The notes under the pieces are model-generated. The model was not told where the DNA came from and searched no databases. It saw only the letters and a program-made list of their open reading frames with translations. Position numbers and translations under genes: made by a program. 64,000 bases of DNA from Golubevia sp. BC0850 (Eukaryota > Basidiomycota > Exobasidiomycetes > Golubeviales > Golubeviaceae): positions 186,001-250,000 of the forward strand of contig JAAVVG010000008.1 in the NCBI GenBank assembly GCA_012976225.1. Reading direction: 5' to 3'. Positions 56,401 to 64,000 of this stretch are shown one piece after another. Positions within the stretch are counted from its first letter, which is position 1, and each line of letters begins with the position of its first letter.

Positions 56401-58410
56401 TTTCCTGGCTTTGACAGATGCTGAAGGCGGTTTCGAACCAGAGTTTCTAGAAGTCATCGGAGATGGTGAAGAGCTTGAGGGGTTTGACTTCTTTCCTATG
56501 GTTCCATCCGATTGAACTACATCCGGAGAAGAGCCTTGAACTTCGAATGAGGGAACCGGAAACTTCGGCGTAGGTTCATCTATTAAAGAATGTCGAACAA
56601 CATCATCTGGAACTCTGTTCGTTGAATTCATTTGAGGTGTCTCTTGATTCCGCTCTTCCGTCGCTGTATCGGCTGAATCTTCTCTACCCCTAGCACTTCT
56701 CTCAACTTCATCTTCACTGTTCAGTTCACTTGCACCTTTGCTTGTCATTGAACCTTGAACATCCTGACTGTCACTATTCAGCGATCTCCCACTTCCACCA
56801 CCTCTTTTAATTTCTCCACCTCTCCCCGTCGGAAGCTCCTCGTTTCTAGATTCATTCTGAATTTGAGAACTTCTGTCGTGAGAGCTACTTCCGCTCTTAG
56901 TTCTACTTGGAGGTCTTACGATCCCAGCACCAGAAGATCTCCCAATACTCCCGCTACTGCTACCTCTTTGAGAAACTGGATTCGTCTCCTCGTCTAATCT
57001 TGGAGGTGCCACGGGTCTCCTACTATTACTACCAGAAGAGATTGCAGTGGAAGTTGAGGTAGGTCTAACAGTGGCAGAAGAAATAGAAGTAGGTAAAACC
57101 CCGGAAGAAGTTCCTCTGTGTAAAGATTCAGGTCTAGCATTCACTGAAGGTTCCAAAGCTTCAGTATTTGATTCTAGAAACCTACTTCCAGCATTTGCGT
57201 TTTCAGAGATTCCTTGTCTTAAATTTCTACTTGATCTTTGATATCCTTGACCTTCGGCTCTAGTACTTGAACGAGATCCAGAAGATCCAGCTGTTGATTC
57301 TCTTTGACTTTGAGAAATACTTCCTGCTCTATTCAAACCTCCTCCACCTCCAGTAGACACGAGTGAATTTCGCTGTTGAGCTCTTTGTTGAAGCAAGTAT
57401 TGTTTATATTGAGCTTGTTTGAGTTTCAATCCTTGTAGAAGGTTGACTATGATTTCTCTGATTCTTGGTAGATGAACTTCTAGAACTGATGGGGAAGCTT
57501 CTTCTGATAGACACCTTTCTAAACAGACTCGCAGATCGTCTGGAATCGAGATGAGATCGCTGAGGAAAGTTAGGGGAGCGTGAGAGGGAGGGATTAGTCT
57601 CTCGATGAGTAGGGGAGTAGGAGCGCTCTTATCTTCTATTCCAGCTTCCAGCTCTGCCCCCTATGCCATTTAATTCCAATCCATCACTTTTCGGTCACGC
57701 TCCTAACTCACCTCATATCGATCCCATAGCTCCCAAACGCAGCTCTAGCAGTATTGAAATCATTTCCCAGCCGGACATAGATGTCAGAAACCTCGCTTTC
57801 ATCTCTTTGACCCATTGACCATTTGGTTAAGGATTCGAGTAGCATCTTAGTAGCTACTAGCAGTCGCGTGACGGAAGATTCCATGTGATTTGAAGAGTAC
57901 TGATTGGAGATAGAGAGGAATCGGAGAGGAAGGCATGAGGAGCTGTGGCAGTTGGACGCAGCAGTACCTTCTCCTCCGTTCTTATCTCCCTGGTAAAGCT
58001 TTCATTGGATCCAGTTCGTCTATGTTACTTACCCTTGAAGGCTCCTTATCTGACTGACTCTGGGCAGTAGATGAAGATCCTGACCTGACACTATTGGACC
58101 TCTGACCTGCTGAAAGATCTCTCTGTCTCATTTCAACTTCATATTTCTCTCTTTCCCTTTCTCTCTGTCTTTCCCTTTCCCTTTCTCTGAGCCTTTCTCT
58201 TGCAGTTAACTCTTCTGGCAGCATAGGTTGTTGCTGTTGCTGATAAGACCTGGTAGAAGACATTGTATTGGTTGGTGAAGTAGCAGAATGTAATGGATTA
58301 TTTCCTCTCGTTGGATTCGTTGGTGATGAAATTGCTAAACTTGAATTTGAAGAAGGTGAAGACGGTGAAGTCGGATCTTTTTGAGACCTACGACCTAATC
58401 CTGAGAACAT
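53484..58410 (-). CDS. BUD6: Bud6/AIP3, actin- and formin-binding polarity protein
   Basis: Cell-polarity factor that helps formins build actin cables at growth sites. Exons, in coding order: 58033-58410, 57712-57899, 55065-57559 and 53484-54976; phases agree, 1,517 residues. Seen: a Ser/Gln-rich start with an Arg/Glu helix (RERLRERERERQ); the conserved AIP3 N-terminal region across the next junctions (ESSVTRLLVATKMLLESLTK, DIYVRLGNDFNTARAAFGSY, GIDMSDLISIPDDLRVCLER, RIREIIVNLLQGLKLKQAQ); about 700 Ser-rich residues; a ubiquitin-like stretch near 945-1020 (LTVFLQLGRQNRKAVLDLKG; YELEDLEDVIDGTVLTL); and the long C-terminal coiled-coil core (LDQVKQHLDLTLGVITRELR to GYVDTK-like helices) that in yeast binds Bni1 and actin. 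The exon 3 acceptor CTCAG at 57560 is used rather than CCAG downstream, because only it keeps the conserved phase. Confidence 0.92.
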
Positions 58411-58775
58411 GATCGGTATAGCCGTGTAGAAGTAGGTGAAAGAAGTAGGAGGAGAGGATGCTCACTAGCTGCTTGCTTGGTATGGAGGAACGTACTAGAT
58501 CTATCAATGGAAACAATCGGAACTTGAAGCTTGAGGCCGAAGAAGATGAGAGGTGAACAAGTGAAGGCAAGTCTGTACATTCTCCCAGGCGATCAAGCCA
58601 AAATTTAGCAAGCAAGTAACGCACCCCACCTCAGAAAGTTGAAATCGCCTTTAAACTTTGTATCTATTTACTTTCTAGAGTGAACACTTCGAGTCTTATC
58701 CGAGCTAGTGCGGAGTGGAAACTCTTAACCTTCCCTCCCCCCGTTTTTCTCTTTCTTCTTTCCCTGTCTCCCCTC
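58411..58775. other. Intergenic
   Basis: Upstream of BUD6 and downstream of the dehydrogenase. No gene seen. Confidence 0.45.
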
Positions 58776-60446
58776 TTATCTGGCAGTGGTAGCACCGTCC
58801 AAAGCGATAGTCGACCCTGTCATCCAAGGTGCATCCCTGGCTAAAAATACGACCGTCTTAGCCACATCTCTGGCGACTCCTCTGTGAGGCCACAAGGTAG
58901 GACGTTGAGCTGCTAAGGCAGGTGGGACACTGAAAAAGAGACCGAATTCAAGGTTTTAATTATCGATTCCGATTGAATTGAATCGAGAAAATGATAGAGA
59001 AGTAGGAGATTCAAGGTGAGTAGAACGATTTTGTCTCTCGTCTCTGTCTCGCTGTCTCATTCTAAAGCTCACCTCAAAGTCATAGCTGTGTTGAGATATC
59101 CTGGATTGATAGAGTTGACATTGATTCTTTGACCAGCATAATCGCAAGCGACCTATTCAAACAAAGGAAGCAGTTGAGTCAGTCGAGAGGTCTTGCGAAG
59201 GAACCCATCACTTTCCTATCGAGTTATCGACTCACTTGACGAGTCAAGTTGATTACAGCTCCCTTAGAAGCAGCATAAGCAGGCTCACCAGGTCCACCAC
59301 TTTCAGAGTGAAAAATAATTAAAGAGAAGAAGAAGATTGAAAGAGACCCAGCGGTCAGTCTAGAGCAATCAGCAAACCCTTCCAACTTCAAGTCCTTTCC
59401 CATAGTACTCACATCAATCCATGAATCGAACCGATGTTGATGATCACGCCACGACTACCTCTAGCACCTACATCCTTCTCTCCATCCAAAGCTTCTTCAC
59501 CCAATCTTCCACTTGTGATTGGAGTTTCTTCGTCTTCCTTGTACGATTTCCTGAGTTCAACTTCACTTCCACCCTTCTCCAGTGATTCGAATGGTATGTC
59601 ATCTAAATCGAGCTCTGAATCAGCAGGTAAAGCTCTTGGAGATTGTTTCAACATTTGTCTAACAGCTTGTTGGCATCCAATATAGGTTCCCCTCGTGTTT
59701 ACTGCCATCTCTCTTTCGAAGGTTTTTAAGGATTCATTAGCGATTCCTCCACTAAAATCTGCTATGCCGGCGTTGTTGACGAGACTGTAGATATGATAGG
59801 TGGTTGAATTAGCACTGTCTTTTAGTGAGAAGTTGCAAAGAAAGAGGGAATGGAACAGGAAAGGCAACTTACATATCCAATCTTCCTGGACTTTCTCCAC
59901 CTTTCTCACTCAACTTCAAAGCAGCGTGAACTGCCCCTTTAAACTGATCTTCATCTGAAACGTCAGTCTTGTAGAAATCTGCGAGACCTCCTAGTTGGTT
60001 GATCACTTATCGTGGAGGGAGAGCGAAGTGGGTAGGACAAAGAGACAAGAGCAAAATTATCATTCATGCTGTCTCTCCCCAGCACTTCCTCTTTCATGTC
60101 GACAGCAAGCTGCTACTATCTCAATCAGGTCCACAGCACCTAGGCTCAGCTAACCTCAGCTTCCATCTGCAGCCTTATCTCTTCCTTGACTTCCGTTCTA
60201 CTCACATTCATGTGTAGCAACTCCCTCTGCATTCTGAACCTTTCCATCAGCTGACTTCTGTCTAGTACCTTCGACATCTTCTCTTGGTAAGGGGTTGAGA
60301 TCTGCACAGAGAATGTTTGCACCTAGTCGAGCAAGCTGAAGACAGGTTTGTCGGCCGATGGATGAGCTGCTACCTGTTACTAGAGCTGTGCGGTTCTTGA
60401 GACTTAGAGAGACTGGTAGAGATGATGAGAACTTTTCGAAGGACAT
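58776..60446 (-). CDS. Short-chain dehydrogenase/reductase, likely NAD(H)-dependent
   Basis: Classical SDR of 338 residues. Exons, in coding order: 60206-60446, 59873-59978, 59413-59784, 59236-59299, 59073-59152 and 58776-58929; phases agree. Seen: nucleotide loop TALVTGSSSSIG (residues 19-30), Asp after strand 2 in LCADLNP, which favours NAD over NADP, LVNNAGIADFSG, catalytic Ser in IINIGSIHGL, YAASKGA (Tyr and Lys), and the end NPGYLNTAM with a late PWMTGSTIALDGA. Odd: about 55 acidic residues are inserted between the helix ending VRQMLKQSP and the strand GVIINIG. The gene lies next to a carotenoid oxygenase and an opsin on the same side, so retinal or an apocarotenal is a possible substrate, by position only. 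The start at 60446 is chosen by family length over an upstream Met. Confidence 0.85.
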
Positions 60447-60712
60447 CTTGATTGAGGTTGATACGTTGATAGAATGGGGAGAGACGAGACGAGAAGGGAA
60501 GGACTGTGGAGAGGACAAGAACGGAGCTGCGAGCTGCAGACCGCAAGTCCGATCGAATCTTCTTGTTTCCTACGAATCATGCTCTCCAAGCTTCTTTATG
60601 AGCGTCGAGTATTGCATTGAATTAAAGAGAAGCATTGGTATCTAGAAGAACAAAAGTGCGAGTGATTAAAATTACATGAAGAAAGAGACGCTATCAAAAA
60701 CAATCTGGAAGT

Positions 60713-62856
60713 TTACATTCCCAACACTTTCCCTCTACTTCTACTCTCAACCACTTCAGATTTCTGACTCAAGATTTGATTCTCAGAGACGAAAGTTCCG
60801 TGTAAACCATAAGGCACTCTTGAAGGCAACTTAATCTTCGCCACTACAGTCTTCATCTCCTTAGCTTCTAAAATCCAAAGTTCAGATGTCGAATTCGGTT
60901 TGACATGACCAGTAATTGGATCTAAAAAGGTCCCTTCATCGAAAACGTAAAACAGTAAATATCCATCGTCTTCTTCTCCTTCTGGTTTCCTAGGGACGAA
61001 GACTGCTTCTTGAGCGAACCAGCCTGTTGGAAGTGAGAAGATCTTGATGTCTTCTTCTGAAGTTCTTGCTTGTGGAGTCGATGAAGTAATCTCGTCTTGA
61101 AGAGAGAGATCGACTAAGGCTTCTTCACTTTCATCATTCCTTCGAGCTTGGTCTGTAAGGATCTCCACCACGTTCCTGTCGTCAACATTCTCTCCCTTCT
61201 TTAATTTACCAGAATCCCAGAGACCCTTCCCTCTAGCTATCAAGCTCTTAACATCCACCTTGACCAAACAATCGATCTTAGCAGCTGCATTTACGTGTCT
61301 TCCTGCATGAAACACCTGACTCCTAGTTGAGGTTCCGTAGATAAACCTGGCAGATGACATGCTAAAAGAAGGTGAAAGAGTCGGGAATTCGAAAGGAATG
61401 GAAGACAAGGAGAATTCATAATCTAATCTGTAAGAGTTCATGAACTTCGAGAAGCGCCAATAATAGAGTTGACATTTCTCGATTCCTTCGACTGGAAGTG
61501 CTTTGAGAGGTGGAATCACATTACCAGCTGCGTAGACTAAAGTTGCTGAATTCAACCTGCAGGCTAGAAGGTTAAGTCCTGGAGCTTCTGGTTGGATGCT
61601 TGAGGAAATGAGGTTAGAGGGATCATCCCAAGTGTTGGCGACGTGGAAAACGAGGCAGGCTTCGTCTAGAGTTACCCATTTGACTAGACTTGGGTCCATT
61701 CTTGGGAAGATACCAATTCGAGGAAGGGACTCCGGATCGTAGGATACTATCGGCTTTCCGTGAAGTAGATTCAGAGGATCGAGCGAGAGTGGGAAGTCGA
61801 GGATGGCTGTTTGGGAGAAGTGGACTCGGTCAGTCTCGAATCGACTTGAAGCACGCTTCCTCTCGGTACTCACCTGTTCTCGTTCGAGAAACTCCAAAGT
61901 CATGCATCAACTTCGGCTGATGAAATCCAGGCACTGTCTCTCCGAGTAGATTCCTCTGACCTTTCGCAGCATCGGATTGAATGATACTGACTCTCAGAAA
62001 AGGTGGAATGAAGCACATGTGATATAGTAAAAGCTCTCCAGTCATCGGATCCAACTTAGGATGAGCAGTAGTGTACTCCCTGAGATGTTTGATCAATCCA
62101 TGACCTTTGGCCCAACCTTGACTTTTCCCACTTCGATCTTCTTCTTTTCCAGTCCACCAACTAACTGTCTCTAGAGAAGGTAATTTGATGACTATCGGGG
62201 GACCACTTTCACAAGCAGCTAGTGCTCTTGAATTATGGAAGAAAATTGAGGTATTGGCGACTGAAAGCTTGAAGATTCCTGTCTTTGTAGAAGAGAATAA
62301 AGCTTGGATCCAGGATAAGATGACTAAAGCTAGAGCTCGAAGGATTTCACAGAGGACAGTCAGAAGTGTCGTGGTTGGAGAGATGAGAGTAGCTATTGAT
62401 GGGATTAAAGGTCTTGTTAACCAGCTTTTGTTTTTCGAGTTGAGGTAGATGTCGGTTTCTACGAATCGATTGACGAAGTGAGGTGAGACTTCTCCTGAAG
62501 GTGTTCGAAGAAAGTAGACTCCAGCCAGCATTCCTGGAAGCGAGCAAATTGAAATCATGAAATCGAGTAGAGGTAGTTAAGTGAAAGAAGAATGGCCATC
62601 AAACGCGCGAGAGGAGAAACTTAGACTCACCATCCCCATCGAACCAGTGCGCCGCTCGAGACTGTTCCAATTCAGGTATGGGATTCCCCCCATTTCTGAT
62701 GTATTGACCTCCTGTCAGGCACTCTGGAATCTTTCCCTCAATGAGACAAGGAGTGAGGTCGTTCTCCTTTTCGACTGGAGCAAAGTTGCCCTGAAGAAAT
62801 GGATGAGCTTCTTGAGGCTTGCGATTCATCGTCTCTTTCCCCTTGAAGGAATCCAT
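60713..62856 (-). CDS. Carotenoid cleavage oxygenase (retinal- or apocarotenoid-forming)
   Basis: Iron(II) enzyme that splits a carotenoid double bond with O2. Exons, in coding order: 62631-62856, 61874-62533 and 60713-61806, both phase 1; 659 residues. Seen: family start (GNFAPV, then GGQYIRNGGNP and HWFDGDG), and all four iron-binding His: TAHPKLDP, LMHDFGV, VFHVANTWDD and the late YGLHGTF. A second-shell acid is visible in ACESGPP. Odd: about 60 residues after HFVNRF include a hydrophobic stretch (TTTLLTVLCEILRALALVIL) where the family has its membrane-dipping helices, which suits uptake of oily substrate. In Fusarium CarX, a relative with the same neighbours, beta-carotene is cut to retinal; the same product is inferred here. 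It is divergent from the opsin, 682 bases between start codons. Confidence 0.93.
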
Positions 62857-63538
62857 TGTAAGGAGATGTTCACTCCGTTGAGTAGAAGCTTGAGGATGTT
62901 AAAGAAGATGAAGAAGGTGGGAGGGAAGGTAGAGATTGAAAATCAAAGGATCGCAGCTCAACTTTTCTAAAAGTCCACCTCCACCAATTGAGACCCCTTT
63001 CAGATCAAAGGAACGATCCGGAAGGAACCTCGCCGCCGGTCCCTTTGATTCTCAGACCCTGAAGATGACGTCTACTAGATAGAAAGACCCTAGGAAGAAC
63101 GGGAAAGAGAGGAGAAAAGAGGAGTGGAGCGCACATTTTGGAGGTCGGACCCTGAAACAGTGTTGTTCTTCTTTGGCACTTTACCCTCTTAAATTTGATT
63201 TCTCATCTAATTCTGGCGATCCCTTCGTCCGATTATCAGATTAGATCCACTTTTACTTTGAAAATTCTCGATCGAATTGAGATTTCTTTCTGATGAGGAT
63301 CGGAACGGCGGCAGGGGAGAGAGGGAACGGATGAGGTAATGGATTTTTTTCATCTCACTTTCTGTCCTCCACCTTCATCGAAACCTACTTAAAGAGGTTT
63401 CATTAAATTCGTTTTGTTTCGACGCTCGAATCTTGTTCTCCTTTCTTCCTCTTCCACCCTACCTCAACTCCAACGAGCATCACTTTCGAGTAGCTTCTTA
63501 CTTGAGACAATCAATCCTCCCTCAACACTCATCAAGTC
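62857..63538. promoter_or_regulatory. Shared promoter of carotenoid oxygenase and opsin, with GATC-type motifs
   Basis: Two GATC cores eight bases apart (63003-63006 and 63015-63018), a third near 63219, and CGATCGA at 63269-63275, which contains GATCGA, the motif bound by the White Collar photoreceptor complex in Neurospora. ATCAAAGG (63004-63011) and CCCTTTGAT (63041-63049) form a near-perfect inverted repeat around a GC-rich centre. Light control is inferred from these. Confidence 0.4.
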
Positions 63539-63993
63539 ATGTCTTCCTTCGTCAACTTCGTCGCAAGAGCTGGAAATGAGGCTCTTCAAGCCAATCCTCC
63601 TGTAGCCGATATGTGAGTATCTGAGACTCTCAAGCGAGACAAAGGGAGGGAAAGGGGTTCAAGGTCTCAAGTGACTGTACCTGACATCCGCATTCTGCTT
63701 CCGACTCGTTTCCCGTTTGCCTCTCGCAGCGACATCTCTACTACCGCCAGTGATTTCCTATGGGCTTGTTTTTCTATCATGGCAGCCTCTGCTATCGGAG
63801 TCATGGTTTGGGCTGAGACCTCAGTCAAGATGGGAGATCGAGTTTTCCACTACATCGCCTTCGCAATTCTCACCACTGCCAGTGTCGCCTACTTCTGTCT
63901 AGCCTCCGATCTGGGAGGTACTCCTATCCCGGTGGAATTTGTTAGAGGTACCTACGATGTGATGACTCCAACCAGATCAATCTGGTACGTCAG
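63539..63993 (+). CDS. Fungal microbial opsin (CarO/Ops type), first part
   Basis: Retinal-binding seven-helix photoreceptor or proton pump; the window ends inside the gene. Exons 63539-63612 and 63730-63993, phase 2, with GTGAGT at 63994 opening the next intron. Seen: a soluble start, helix A (FLWACFSIMAASAIGVMVWA), helix B (VFHYIAFAILTTASVAYFCL), the B-C loop with the family's GGTPIPVEF-like sequence, and the start of helix C ending SIWYVR, which matches WxxR before the YxDW stretch expected in the next exon. That stretch holds the proton-acceptor Asp and the retinal Lys comes later; both lie outside, so pump or sensor cannot be decided. The oxygenase next door would supply retinal. Confidence 0.88.
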
Positions 63994-64000
63994 GTGAGTA

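Noticed and set aside
1-64000. tRNA, rRNA, CRISPR, telomere repeats and virus-like elements
   Set aside because: Looked for by eye on both strands (TTCGA-type tRNA arms, repeat arrays, reverse-transcriptase, integrase and capsid motifs); nothing convincing was seen.

Overview
This window looks like nuclear DNA of a carotenoid-using basidiomycete fungus. Genes are spliced, mostly with short introns (about 50-150 bases, GTGAGT/GTAAGT donors, CAG/TAG acceptors), and packed on both strands. Encoded proteins are long and Ser-rich (Bud6, a 2,300-residue AST1-like protein), and a fungal microbial opsin sits beside a carotenoid oxygenase. I see no virus-like or retroelement reading frames, no tRNA or rRNA gene and no CRISPR. 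The genus cannot be fixed from sequence alone.

Layout, left to right. 1-1539: 3' end of a hybrid histidine kinase (+). 2288-3768: secreted alpha/beta-hydrolase (+). 4596-8252: Ser-rich coiled-coil protein (-). 9761-17039: giant disordered protein ending in an AST1-like quinone-oxidoreductase fold (-). 18107-19086: unknown gene with a reading-frame break (+). 19529-19929: probable decayed gene (-). 20026-22339: peroxisomal alpha/beta-hydrolase ending in SKL (-). 23186-25361: orphan seven-helix membrane protein (-). 25633-27957: CWC27 spliceosomal cyclophilin (-), sharing a 90-base promoter with a COX14-like gene (28048-28542, +). 29473-30965: secreted, Kex2-site, tandem-repeat protein (+). 31452-33517 and 48846-50898: two decayed, inverted copies of a TPR/F-box/LRR gene of Dia2/Pof3 type. 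Between them lie mitochondrial uL23m (34295-36223, -), an unknown gene (36854-37744, -), a BRE4-like 12-helix membrane protein (37991-42645, +) and the divergent ribosomal protein genes eS12 and uS17. 51261-53208: unknown gene (+). 53484-58410: Bud6/AIP3 (-). 58776-63993: short-chain dehydrogenase (-), carotenoid cleavage oxygenase (-) and opsin (+, cut by the window end).

Two regions stand out. The first is the repeat gene at 29473-30965: a signal peptide followed by a repeated A-B-C unit, (ABC)(ABC)A, with Lys-Arg sites and introns in matching places, as expected of a precursor cut into several secreted peptides. The second is the right-hand cluster: an oxygenase with all four iron-binding histidines, able in principle to make retinal, shares a promoter with an opsin that would use retinal; a dehydrogenase next door could handle the aldehyde. 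Splice sites were placed by hand from GT-AG signals, phase and protein continuity; they agree in phase for nearly every gene, and exceptions are stated in the entries.
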